Of a DNA stretch of 56,895 bases, positions 37,946 through 46,671 are shown one piece after another. The notes beneath the pieces were generated by a model, which had not been told where the DNA came from, did no database searches, and saw nothing but the letters and a program-made list of their open reading frames with translations. Numbering within the stretch: position 1 is the stretch's first letter; each line of letters starts with the position of its first letter. Origin of the DNA: an uncultured Alphaproteobacteria bacterium (GTDB lineage Bacteria; Pseudomonadota; Alphaproteobacteria; Rhodobacterales; Rhodobacteraceae); NCBI GenBank assembly GCA_902573735.1, contig CACGLH010000009.1, positions 1 through 56,895 on the forward strand, given 5' to 3'. A program made the translations under genes and the position numbers.

Positions 37946-37998
37946 CAGTTGTGAGTGATGCTATAGTGTTTAATATTTTATAAAAATGGAGAAATAAT

Positions 37999-38283
37999 AT
38001 GCCTAGTATGTTAGTTACAGTTAAAATTTCAAAGGGTTTTAAGACATGGACAGAAATGGCTAAGTCTTTTGAAGACGAAGTTGGGGAAAAAGGAGCAAAG
38101 ATAGTTTGGGCTGCTGCTAACCCGGACGAAACTTCAGTATATGTCATGATGGATGTACCAGATCCAGAATTTATGAAAACTTTTGGAGAAAGACCAGATG
38201 TAGTAAAAAGAAGAGAGGAAGCAGGAGCAGATGTTTCTTCAACAACTATAATTACACAGATTGGAGATTATTGGTTAGGATAG
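37999..38283 (+). CDS. Small orphan protein, family C copy 2 (DUF3764-like)
   Basis: A 94-residue paralog in tandem with the previous gene, 53 bases after it. Shared are Ile-Ser-Lys-Gly-Phe-Lys-Thr-Trp, Asn-Pro-Asp-Glu-Thr-Ser-Val-Tyr-Val, and Glu-Ala-Gly-Ala-Asp-Val-Ser. The pair is a local duplication that has diverged strongly. Likely co-transcribed; function unknown. Confidence 0.8.
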   Translation: MPSMLVTVKISKGFKTWTEMAKSFEDEVGEKGAKIVWAAANPDETSVYVMMDVPDPEFMKTFGERPDVVKRREEAGADVSSTTIITQIGDYWLG

Positions 38284-38371
38284 TTAGGTAATGCAATTAA
38301 GTGAGTAGCTATAAGATGCTTAGTATTCTTAAGTATTTTGAAAATAATCTTATTATATAATAGAGGACTTT

Positions 38372-39844
38372 ATGGACGCTATAGATCAACTGATCAGTTT
38401 TAATAGAACGACTGGTTTACTTCAATCCGTAGCTGCTAGAAATGCATGGGATCAGGAGACAATTATGCCATCTAAGAGTGGCAATTCTCGGGCAATGGAG
38501 ATGGGTGCACTTGAGGAAGTCATTCACGATAGAAAGAAAAATTCAAAAGTCAGAAAGTTATTGGAAGAAGCCGAACCTAAAACAACTTTTCAAAAAAGAG
38601 TATACACTCTAATAAAAAGAGACTTTGAAAAAGCGATAGCTATACCGAACAAACTCGCCTCTGATTTGGCTGCAACTACATCCTTAGCTCAAATGGCCTG
38701 GCAAAAGGCTAGACAAAATAATGATTTTTCTGAGTTTTCACCTCACTTAAAGAAGGTAATTGATTTAAAGAGAGAAGAGGCATCCCTTTTATCTCCGAAT
38801 GGAGATTTGTACGATGGGTTAATAAATGATTACGAATTTGGAATGACAAAAAAAAAGACTGCCAGTATTTTTGAAGAAATGAAGCCAAGACTTCTAGATT
38901 TGAGGAAGAGAATAAGTGAAACAAAGCTTTCTAAACCAGTATTAAAAGGCGACTTCAATACGGAAAAACAATTAAAACTCGCCCATGAAATAGCGAAGAT
39001 ATTTTTCTATGATTTTGATAGAGGAAGGATTGATACTGTAGCGCATCCTTTTTGTTCAGGTGGTGGAGATGATGTGCGAATTACTACCCGAGTCGATAGC
39101 AAGGACCCATTTAACTGTTTATACAGTACTATTCACGAAGTGGGACACGCGTGCTATGAACAAAACGTTTCTCCAGACTTTTTACACTCACCTCTTGGCT
39201 CTGGCATATCTTTAGGTATTCACGAAAGTCAGTCTAGGATATTTGAGAACCAAATAGGAAGATCTAGGCAATTCACAAAGTGGCTGTTCAAAAAAATGAA
39301 AAGCTATTTTGGAGAATTTGGTATTAGAGATGAGGAAGAATTCTACCGTTTGGTTAATAATGTTGAAACTGGTTTTATAAGAACCGAAGCAGACGAAGTT
39401 CACTACAATCTACATATTATGCTTCGCTTTGAGCTTGAAGTAGAGGTGATTGGAAAAAATGTGGAAGTTCCTGATTTGCCGGAAGCATGGAATGCAAAAT
39501 TCAAGGATTATTTTGGTCGTGATGTAGAAAAATTCTCCGATGGTGTTCTCCAAGACGTTCATTGGTCAATCGGCGCATTTGGATATTTTCCAACCTACAC
39601 TTTAGGTAACTTAAATGCCGGATGTTTTTTTGAAAAGATGCAAAAAGATATCCCTAGTCTTACAGACAAATTTGTGAATGGTGATGTGTCATTAGCAACC
39701 ACTTGGTTAACAGAGAACATACATCAGCATGGAAGCCTATACGAACCTGCTGAATTAATAAAAAAAGCTACAGGAAAGGACTTTACTCCTGAGCCATTTT
39801 TAAATTATTTAGATGAAAAATTTTCTGATATATATGATATCTAA
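38372..39844 (+). CDS. M32-family metallocarboxypeptidase (Taq-type)
   Basis: A 490-residue protein with His255-Glu-Val-Gly-His259 and the M32 signature His284-Glu-Ser-Gln-Ser-Arg, plus Ile-Arg-Thr-Glu-Ala-Asp-Glu. All-helical, normal length, no signal peptide, so it is likely a cytosolic carboxypeptidase. It is richer in GC than the flanking spacers. Its 3' end abuts the yajQ remnant on the other strand. Confidence 0.93.
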   Translation: MDAIDQLISFNRTTGLLQSVAARNAWDQETIMPSKSGNSRAMEMGALEEVIHDRKKNSKVRKLLEEAEPKTTFQKRVYTLIKRDFEKAIAIPNKLASDLAATTSLAQMAWQKARQNNDFSEFSPHLKKVIDLKREEASLLSPNGDLYDGLINDYEFGMTKKKTASIFEEMKPRLLDLRKRISETKLSKPVLKGDFNTEKQLKLAHEIAKIFFYDFDRGRIDTVAHPFCSGGGDDVRITTRVDSKDPFNCLYSTIHEVGHACYEQNVSPDFLHSPLGSGISLGIHESQSRIFENQIGRSRQFTKWLFKKMKSYFGEFGIRDEEEFYRLVNNVETGFIRTEADEVHYNLHIMLRFELEVEVIGKNVEVPDLPEAWNAKFKDYFGRDVEKFSDGVLQDVHWSIGAFGYFPTYTLGNLNAGCFFEKMQKDIPSLTDKFVNGDVSLATTWLTENIHQHGSLYEPAELIKKATGKDFTPEPFLNYLDEKFSDIYDI

Positions 39845-40085
39845 TCTCTAAAATTTATAAATTGTAGAGGTAGATGTAAATCTAGTTTTTTTGCTAACGA
39901 AATAACTTCCTGAAGGCTATTTTTCCTTTGGCCTGAAACCCTAAACTCATTACCCTGTAATTTTACCTTTATTATAACTTACTATGCATTAAAGAAGAAA
40001 TAATTTTCTTTGATGTGTCTTGTACTATCCCTTCTAGCAAATCATAGGATTGCCTCACTCTATTACCTGCAGCGCTTCCATAGAT
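39841..40085 (-). pseudogene. yajQ remnant (3' half)
   Basis: Read on the minus strand in shifting frames, this gives Tyr-Gly-Ser-Ala-Ala-Gly-Asn-Arg-Val-Arg-Gln, then Gly-Ile-Val-Gln-Asp-Thr-Ser-Lys-Lys-Ile-Ile-Ser-Ser-Leu. Next comes Lys-Leu-Gln-Gly-Asn-Glu-Phe-Arg-Val-Ser-Gly-Gln-Arg-Lys, and finally Leu-Pro-Leu-Gln-Phe-Ile-Asn-Phe-Arg-Asp-stop. The last residues match the classic YajQ (nucleotide-binding, DUF520) C-terminus. A stop and frameshift occur near 39979 and a stop near 40088, and the N-terminal half is absent. Confidence 0.75.
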
Positions 40086-40144
40086 TTATCCAAGGGGATA
40101 TAATAATTCAAAAATTATTATCTGAAAATATTAAAAATGTAAAC

Positions 40145-40172
40145 CTTCCCCACCCAAAATTTGTGAGTAGGA
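40145..40172 (+). repeat. R1 repeat, partial copy
   Basis: CCCCACCCAAAATTTGTGAG is the same 5' end seen in the R1 copy at 50072; the rest of the element is missing or degraded. Confidence 0.6.
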
Positions 40173-40233
40173 TATTTACCTATATCACTGCTTCGACTTT
40201 CGACCCCCCCCCACCTCTCAGGATGGTCCACAT

Positions 40234-40256
40234 AGTCCACTAGTCCACAGGTAACC
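40234..40256 (+). repeat. 23-bp direct repeat flanking the split cyclase, left
   Basis: AGTCCACTAGTCCACAGG followed by TAACC; recurs at 42206-42228 with one mismatch. Both copies are followed by similar ACAAA-type / ACTTTAATT sequence. Confidence 0.75.
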
Positions 40257-40332
40257 CTACGTCTACAAACTTTAATTGGACTGCTTATAATCTTTGTGTA
40301 ATCATAAACGTTGTCTAAGTTATAGAATTTTT

Positions 40333-42183
40333 ATGCCAAATAAAAAAATAAATCGTAAAATTGCAGTAATTTTTGCAACTGATGTGGTTGGTTATAGTAA
40401 GCATATGGAGGCGAATGAAAGCGAAACCATAGTCAACCTCCGCGAATGCGAGGCTATTTTAAAAGGACTATTTTCAAAATATGAAGGACGTTTATTTAAT
40501 ACAGGAGGGGACTCATTTCTCGCTGAATTCCCCAGTGCAGTATCAGCCGTTGAGTGTGCGGTAGAATTTCAGAATGCAATTAAAGAACGTAACTCGAATG
40601 ACGATCCGAGTGTCAAATTAGATTTCCGTATCGGCATTAATTCTGGCGATGTAATTATAGAAAAAGAGAACTTGTTGGGAGACGGAGTTAACATAGCAGC
40701 CAGACTTGAGGCACTATCTCAAACAGGTGGTGTAACAATTTCTAAATCTATCCACGATTTTGTAAAAGGCAAAACAAAGTTTGAGTTTAATGATGTTGGA
40801 CTGCAAAAGGTAAAGCAAAACGAATTTCATGCATTTGATATCTTGTTAAAAGGATCGCAGAAGCGAAAATCTCAAAAATCAGTCGGTAAAAATAAAAACC
40901 TAATAGTGATTGCTCCATTAACGGCTCTTTGCGTGATTGCTGTTAGTATTTTTTATTAAAATTTCTCCTCCAGACAAACGAGAGAAATTGAGAAAAGTAA
41001 TATAGTTTCAAACAAACCAATAATTTTAGTCAAACCATTTTCATCTAGTAGCGAAAATGATGACTTAGCAAGCCAAGCAATTACAGAAAGCTTGATCTCA
41101 AGCCTATCACAGTATGGTGGTGTCAGAACACTGGCTAGTAGCACATCATACTCTGTCAAACAGAAAGCCTACTCTGATGCTGATCTTATGGAAAAATTCG
41201 GCGTAGACTTTGTCGTGTCAGGTTCGATACAAACCTTTGGAACAAACTCCCGTCTTTTTGCAGAAGTTTCTGATTTAAAAACAAATCAGGCACTGATGTC
41301 TATTAAAGAAGACTTTAAACTTGAACAAATATTTGATGTTCAGGACAAAATAGGCAGAAGAATTTTAGAAAAAATTCAAGTAGAAGCCGTCGAAGGTACA
41401 AAAGCAATAGCCTCTAAGAATGATTTTAAAACTTATGAACAGTATCTGCTTTCAATTAACCATGATGTAGAATGGAGAAAATGGACTAAAGAGGGGAATT
41501 CAACTGCATTTGAAATTACTGAAAAATTGAAAGAATTAAACGTCGACAAATACGTAATAGAAAATCTAGAAGTATGGAACATCCACCAAAATATATTGCT
41601 TGGACACTCTGCAAACCCTGAAGTTGACAAAGCAATAATGTTAGAATTGTCAGATAATTTAGTTTCCAAAAGAGGAAGGGATGATGATTACTTAATAAGA
41701 GCAATAATTGAACTGGAGCATTTTGAAAAAAATTGTGAATATGCTACGGATCTATTAAACAGAATTGCAGATCCCAGTGCCGATACTAATAACTTTATTG
41801 CTTCTGGCTTCATTCATAGTAGATGCACAAATTTAGAAAAAGCTGCAGAGTCATTCCGCCAAGCATTAGTACTTGAACCCGTAGATCTGGGCTATCAAGT
41901 CACAAGAATGTATTCAGGAATTCTTTATGCATTGAATGAATATGAGCTTCTTAAAGAACTATTGGAACCGCTACTTCCTGATCCAGATTTATTGGGTATG
42001 CCCTTTTGGTTCTTCGCGGCAGTACTTTCAGAAGAGGGAAGAGAGGATGAGGCGAGAAAGTATTATGAATTAGGTATTACTTATGGCGCTGATGAAAAGT
42101 GGATAATGCCGATGCTTAATACGCAAGAAGCGTCCGATAGGCTCCTACGTAATCTTTCAGATTATCTGAACCCATCTAATTAA
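40333..42183 (+). pseudogene. Class III cyclase with TM and TolB/TPR-like sensory half, split by in-frame stop
   Basis: The gene starts at ATG 40333, has the cyclase domain (Asp17, Asp60 metal ligands; Asn56 where ATP-selecting Lys is usual), a TM helix near 190-208, then TAA at 40957. Past that stop the same frame continues without further break to 42183. The continuation includes Lys-Pro-Ile-Ile-Leu-Val-Lys-Pro-Phe, a Gly-Val-Asp-Phe-Val-Val-Ser-Gly-Ser-Ile beta-sheet block and TPR-like helices. The whole architecture is the same as the intact paralog at 50258-52111. Either a nonsense mutation ended it or the two halves are made separately; a start with GTG/ATG follows at 41092. GC content is above local average. 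Confidence 0.8.
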
Positions 42184-42205
42184 TTCAGATCTCAATGCCT
42201 TTTCT

Positions 42206-42228
42206 AGTCCACTAATCCACAGGTAACC
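42206..42228 (+). repeat. 23-bp direct repeat flanking the split cyclase, right
   Basis: Partner of 40234-40256 (one mismatch, G to A). Together the pair brackets the cyclase gene just after its stop. Confidence 0.75.
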
Positions 42229-42380
42229 ACACCACACCTCAAAATACCCCGACTTACTCACAAAGACTTTAATTTTGATCAATTCGTTTGCTACGAGTAT
42301 AGCATCATATCTTGCATGATTTTCAACTTTGGTTACTATGATATTAAATTTGGAGACGTAAATGGATACGCACATGAAAA

Positions 42381-42560
42381 ATGATGACCATAATAACTGT
42401 ATGCGTTGTTGTAGTTACCTTGTTGCTAGTTGGCAGCTTGATATTCGATGGCCATGACCACTACGACGAGCATGATTACGGTTATGTTGAAGAATTATAT
42501 GAAAAGTTAGAATATATTAGCCAGTGTATTAATGAACTAGAAAAACGTTTAGAAGAGTAA
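42381..42560 (+). CDS. Small single-pass membrane protein (59 aa)
   Basis: ATG-ATG start, then a strongly hydrophobic helix over residues 3-22, a His/Asp/Tyr-rich linker (Asp-Gly-His-Asp-His-Tyr-Asp-Glu-His-Asp), and a heptad-like coiled coil (Leu-Tyr-Glu-Lys-Leu-Glu-Tyr-Ile). It could bind metal through the His/Asp cluster (inference). Upstream Shine-Dalgarno is weak. It lies between the cyclase remnant and the FAD oxidoreductase. Confidence 0.55.
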   Translation: MMTIITVCVVVVTLLLVGSLIFDGHDHYDEHDYGYVEELYEKLEYISQCINELEKRLEE

Positions 42561-42599
42561 TACTATGGTAACCACGCTAGCAATCGCTCACTAATTAGT

Positions 42600-43748
42600 A
42601 TGACTTCAATGGAAAATATTGTTGTGATAGGTGCTGGCGTAGTTGGACTGTCTTGCGCTTATAACCTTCTGAAGAGCGGCGAAAAAGTAACCCTGCTGGA
42701 AAGAGATCGTCCGGGTTGTGGGCAGTCCACGCGAACTGGTGGCGGTATACGCTACCTACATGGAACCCAAGAAAACATCAGCATGTCATTCTTGAGTGAA
42801 CTATTTTGGAAGAATTTCGAAAGCGAATTCAATGTCGACATCAATTATCAGACAACTGGACATCTTTTCCTGACTTCAAACCGTCAAAAGTCTGAAGAGT
42901 TATGCAGTAGTGATCAGAATGGTATACTAAATTTGAGTGCTTTAGATAGGAGGCAAATTAAAACTAAGTGGCCTTATTTATGCCAGCTTTTTCAAGATTA
43001 TGGAGTTTACTGTCCTATTGGTGGGTATTTAGATCATCAAAAAGTTATTGATGGTCTAGTTTCAGGTTTTCATAGATTGGGGGGAAAACTGCGAGAGGGA
43101 GTTGAAGTAAATACGATTTCTTTAATGGATAATTCCAAATACCGCATAAACTCTTCAGACGGGATAATTGAAGCAAATATTATAATTAATTGTGCCGGCG
43201 CACATGCGGGCCAGTTTGCAAGATACTTGAAAGCTGAGCAATCCTTCACATCAAGACATCATGAGTTGTTGATAGTCAGGCCAAGGAAACCCTTTCCAGA
43301 GAACTGTCCATGGCTAATCGACATAGATAACCAAGTTCATACTAGGCCTGACGGGGCTGGCAAAGCCTTAGTTGGTGGCTTTCTCGGTAATAATGAAACG
43401 ACGGAGCTTCAGGAATATGATTTCCCAATTTCGGAGGATTGGAAACAGCGAGTTCTTATTGCGGCAGAAAGGTCATTTGGGCTTATTGACTGTAATTCGG
43501 AAGTTCTTGAACATTGGGGCGGACTGTATCCAGGCACTTTAGATTATCAGCCAGTTATAGAGGAAGAAAAACCTGGGCTCTTTACGGCTGCAGGCTTTTC
43601 AGGAACAGGTTTAATGCACGCACCAGCTGCAGGGTTAATCATCAAAGATCTAGTTAAATTCGGAAAGAGTGAAAAAATTAATCTCGCAGCATTTAGCTCG
43701 AAGAGATTTGAAACACTCAAAAGCGTATCTGAAAAGACTGGCTTTTGA
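42600..43748 (+). CDS. FAD-dependent amine/amino-acid oxidoreductase (DAO family)
   Basis: A 382-residue protein. The Rossmann motif Val-Ile-Gly-Ala-Gly-Val-Val-Gly-Leu-Ser with Leu-Glu-Arg-Asp binds FAD; Gly-Gly-Gly-Ile-Arg follows. The C-terminal Gly-Phe-Ser-Gly-Thr-Gly-Leu-Met-His-Ala-Pro loop matches the sarcosine oxidase beta subunit / D-amino acid oxidase superfamily. It probably oxidises a secondary or primary amine. Noticeably higher GC than the Region 1 genes; no heterosubunits nearby. Confidence 0.88.
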   Translation: MTSMENIVVIGAGVVGLSCAYNLLKSGEKVTLLERDRPGCGQSTRTGGGIRYLHGTQENISMSFLSELFWKNFESEFNVDINYQTTGHLFLTSNRQKSEELCSSDQNGILNLSALDRRQIKTKWPYLCQLFQDYGVYCPIGGYLDHQKVIDGLVSGFHRLGGKLREGVEVNTISLMDNSKYRINSSDGIIEANIIINCAGAHAGQFARYLKAEQSFTSRHHELLIVRPRKPFPENCPWLIDIDNQVHTRPDGAGKALVGGFLGNNETTELQEYDFPISEDWKQRVLIAAERSFGLIDCNSEVLEHWGGLYPGTLDYQPVIEEEKPGLFTAAGFSGTGLMHAPAAGLIIKDLVKFGKSEKINLAAFSSKRFETLKSVSEKTGF

Positions 43749-43928
43749 CTAATGAAAATTTAGATTGGATATCATAATGTTGGGCTACTGAGCTTGGAGA
43801 ACAGTATGAATAATTTTGCTGTTAAAAAAGCCCTCTTTAATAACGAAGTTAGCAGTAAAATGTTTCCCCTGTGTTTCCCCAGACAAAAATAGATTTTTGA
43901 TAAAAAGGCTAAGTTATTAATATTGTAA

Positions 43929-43972
43929 TGCCTCCAGAGAGACTCGAACTTCCCGACCTCACTGATTACAAA
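43929..43972 (-). tRNA. Degenerate 3' fragment of tRNA-Thr(TGT), probable attachment-site scar
   Basis: On the minus strand: TTTGTAATCAGTGAGGTCGG then GAAGTTCGAGTCTCTCTGGA and GGCA. This is an anticodon loop TTTGTAA, variable loop, T arm with TTCGAGT and a 3' acceptor strand; the 5' half is absent and there is one extra base in the T-stem. The fragment cannot be a functional tRNA. Such 3' ends are the usual footprint left by integrases. Confidence 0.7.
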
Positions 43973-44023
43973 TTCTTTTATCCAAATTCATATTACTAGA
44001 TAATATCAGTAGTCCCGAATACT

Positions 44024-44170
44024 AAAGTGGTGGGTACCTCAGGGGTATGGCTTACCCTACCCCCTGAATGAATCCAGTTTGACTTAGGAGAGTCATATCG
44101 TCTGTTCTGAATGGTATTGAGGCTAGATGGAATTACGGGGCTTTTGAGGATTTTTAAAAGCCTTTATAGT
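44024..44170 (+). repeat. R1b repeat, copy 1
   Basis: GGTGGGTACCTCAGGGGTAT onward, through GAGAGTCATAT and CTGTTCTGAA, matches 55455-55580 in order with scattered mismatches. It shares the GGTACC-centre with R1 but has a different tail. Confidence 0.65.
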
Positions 44171-44320
44171 TCTTCTTCAATCACTCTCTTGCTGGTCCTT
44201 GTACTTCTTGAATTTGGTTAGGGACATTATTTTACTTGTTCATTTATCAAAACAATGAATAAACATAGAGTTTAAAATCTTAATTAGCAAATGGGCAAAC
44301 TAAGATATTTTGTATTCTTT

Positions 44321-46156
44321 TTAATTTGCTGACAATGCTATTATTTTTGAATTATTTTGTTTCAATCGCTCAAAAAGAATTAACCCCAAGTTACGAAGTA
44401 GCAATTCATTAAAACTTGGATTGACTAGAGAAATTTCATTAAAAGCCTTTATGGATAGAAAGGAACAGAAAACTTTAGTGTCAGCAATAATATTAGCGGT
44501 TCTAGTTGCATCTGGTGCAATTAATGCAAGCTCCCCAAAACATGTTCCTGCGTCTAGACTAGAAACGTAAATACCGTCGCCCACCATCACACTAACTTTT
44601 CCAGACCGCAAAAAATATATGCCGTCTGCCTTTTCGTTCAACTGAATAATTTTGGAACCACTCTCATATTCAGTTGAAGTCACATTTTTTTGAAGTATTT
44701 CCAAATCTGAGTTTGAGAGACCATTAAGAAGTGGTTGTTCAGCTAATGGTGAATAATCTTCAGATTTTTTTTGGCATTCTCCGTATTCAGCGATAAATTG
44801 GCTCTCTATCCATTCGATAGCTTTATCTAGGTTTTCAAAACATTGGCAATTCTGTTTTATTAAATCAGCCATTTCTCCAAATAGTCCTTTGGGAAGATCT
44901 TTAACAACATCTTTATCAACAATGATTACTCGCTGACTTTTAGACAAAATCTGATCAAAAAATAATCGAAATACTTCAATCGAAGCTCTCGTGAGACGAT
45001 TAACTCTGATAAATGATAATACAATAAAGTCTTGGAAATCTGCTTCAGCTACCGAACGCGTAATAAAATTACTTCCTATGAAATTAATTACGCCGCTTAG
45101 TTCAAATACACTCGCGCGTGCTCCAAATTCTTCTAAAGTTTTATTATCGGATTGACCGCGCATTCGAGAAGATCTTATTTCACTTAAATCATAGGTAATC
45201 GGTATATTCTGATTTACATCATCCTCCGTTTCCAAAACATGCAAATGAAAGTATTCGGATAATAATTGGCATACTTTTATACCCCGAACACTATTTCCTA
45301 ATTTATCAAGAGGTGGCGAAAATACGCCAAGGCCGAATTGAGAGGGAAGTACCGCTGTTATCCCGCCTCCAACTCCGCTCTTTGCAGGCAACCCGACCTT
45401 GTATGTCCACTCGCCAGAATAGTCGTACATACCAGAGCTTACCATAACAGACATGGTTTGAACCGCTGTTGTTTTGCTTATAACTCTCTTTTTAGTTACT
45501 GGATTTATACCATTATTTGCTAATGTAGCTCCCATTATCGATAAATCCTTAGCGGTTATTAATATAGAGCACTGTTTAAAATATACTTCTAAAACTTCCT
45601 CTACGTCACAAATAAAATTATCGCTGTTTCTTAATAACCAACCGATGGCTCGATTACGATCCCCAGTAGCATTTTCTGAAGAAAATACTTTGTAATCTAC
45701 GTTCAATTCTCGACCCGCAAACTTACTCAGCAAGGTAAGAATTTTTTCAAATGCTTCCTCACCATTGTTCTGACAAATAAGAGCTGTACAAGCAATCGCA
45801 CCAGAATTTACCATAGGATTGAATGGTCGATTATCATCTTTTAGACGGATCGAATTGAATGCTTCACCCGAAGGCTCAATCCCAATTGTTTTGAGTACTT
45901 TATCCGTGCCTAATAATTCTAGAGCTAGACTATAAACAAAAGCCTTAGAAATTGATTGGATAGTGAACTCAATTGATGCGTCACCTACTTCATTCGTAAA
46001 GCCGTCAGAGGTCGTTATTGCAATCCCAAATTGATCAGGATTAACTACAGCTAACTCTGGTATATAATCTGCAGGAGTACCAGACTTATCTTCAAATATA
46101 TCCTTATGTGTCTGGTTAAGGAATGTTTTCAGTGCAGGTGTTTGATTTTCTTTCAT
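44321..46156 (-). CDS. glsA: Glutaminase fused to STAS and cyclic-nucleotide-binding domains
   Basis: A 611-residue fusion. Residues about 20-320 are a beta-lactamase-like glutaminase with Phe-Thr-Ile-Gln-Ser-Ile-Ser-Lys (the Ser-x-x-Lys nucleophile pair), Asn-Pro-Met-Val-Asn-Ser-Gly-Ala-Ile, and Ser-Gly-Val-Gly-Gly-Gly-Ile. It should hydrolyse glutamine to glutamate and ammonia. Residues about 345-450 form a STAS-like domain. Residues about 475-600 form a cNMP domain with the phosphate cassette Phe-Gly-Glu-Leu-Ala-Leu and Arg in Ala-Thr-Arg-Thr-Ala, the key cAMP ligands. The arrangement suggests allosteric control of glutamine use by cAMP/cGMP (inference). Confidence 0.92.
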   Translation of the reverse strand: MKENQTPALKTFLNQTHKDIFEDKSGTPADYIPELAVVNPDQFGIAITTSDGFTNEVGDASIEFTIQSISKAFVYSLALELLGTDKVLKTIGIEPSGEAFNSIRLKDDNRPFNPMVNSGAIACTALICQNNGEEAFEKILTLLSKFAGRELNVDYKVFSSENATGDRNRAIGWLLRNSDNFICDVEEVLEVYFKQCSILITAKDLSIMGATLANNGINPVTKKRVISKTTAVQTMSVMVSSGMYDYSGEWTYKVGLPAKSGVGGGITAVLPSQFGLGVFSPPLDKLGNSVRGIKVCQLLSEYFHLHVLETEDDVNQNIPITYDLSEIRSSRMRGQSDNKTLEEFGARASVFELSGVINFIGSNFITRSVAEADFQDFIVLSFIRVNRLTRASIEVFRLFFDQILSKSQRVIIVDKDVVKDLPKGLFGEMADLIKQNCQCFENLDKAIEWIESQFIAEYGECQKKSEDYSPLAEQPLLNGLSNSDLEILQKNVTSTEYESGSKIIQLNEKADGIYFLRSGKVSVMVGDGIYVSSLDAGTCFGELALIAPDATRTANIIADTKVFCSFLSIKAFNEISLVNPSFNELLLRNLGLILFERLKQNNSKIIALSAN

Positions 46157-46530
46157 GAAAAAATTACCATCTTTAGAATTAAAATCCGCATCTTAGACTA
46201 TGCTTTAACGTCTAAAAACGAAACAAAAGACAGAATAGCGGTAGCTAGATAACATCGAAAACCATATTTTAAGGCAAAAACTTCGTAAATTTCTAATTTT
46301 TAGGCATCTTTAAAATTTTCAGGCATATGCAAAATTTTTGTTTTGGTAAATTCATTAACATCTTCTGTCTTCTTTTCAAAGTAATTTTATTTTCTATACT
46401 CTCTTATCTTATTACTCTTTCAAAATTTGAAGTTCTTCTGGAAAATGCTTACTGCCACCGTTCCTGTAGCATTTAAAAATCCTCCCTCTTCTTCTTTTAG
46501 GAATATCTTTTAAGCCATCTATAATTTAGT
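46157..46530. other. Spacer, nothing recognised
   Basis: Gene-free stretch upstream of the glutaminase gene, which should hold its promoter. I saw no repeat, hairpin or open frame worth listing. Confidence 0.5.
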
Positions 46531-46671
46531 TTAATCAACCGCTTGAAGTGTCTTCATAATATCTGTTACAAAATCGCTATCCTTTGAACTATTGAGTGTT
46601 CTTTCAAAAAACTTCTTAGTTCGCTCTACATCATTTTGTGTTATCAAATCTTTAACTAACTTTTTTCCCAC
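46531..46671 (-). CDS. Possible overlapping small ORF or frameshifted tail (46 aa)
   Basis: A GTG-opened frame overlaps the 3' end of the next gene by 20 bases in another frame and continues as a charged helix (Lys-Lys-Phe-Phe-Glu-Arg-Thr-Leu) to TAA. It may be a lost C-terminal extension of the upstream gene displaced by an indel in its GGGAAAAAAG stretch. Low confidence. Confidence 0.3.
   Translation of the reverse strand: MGKKLVKDLITQNDVERTKKFFERTLNSSKDSDFVTDIMKTLQAVD

Larger units (their letters stand above)
43749..44320. other. Spacer with tRNA fragment and R1-related repeat
   Basis: 570-base gene-free stretch. It contains a GTTTCCCCTGTGTTTCCCC segment at about 43862, a tRNA-Thr 3' fragment at 43929, and an R1b repeat at 44024. 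No coding frame found. Confidence 0.7.

Noticed and set aside
40010-40243. 77-codon plus-strand ORF
   Set aside because: It overlaps the yajQ remnant in antisense and runs into the R1 and 23-bp repeats; no ribosome-binding site or protein-like composition.
43929-43972. Functional tRNA gene
   Set aside because: Only the 3' half is present and the T-stem has an extra base; no 5' acceptor strand or D arm upstream.
44321-46156. Separate CRP-like regulator at the end of the glutaminase gene
   Set aside because: One continuous frame without internal start, and no helix-turn-helix after the cNMP domain.
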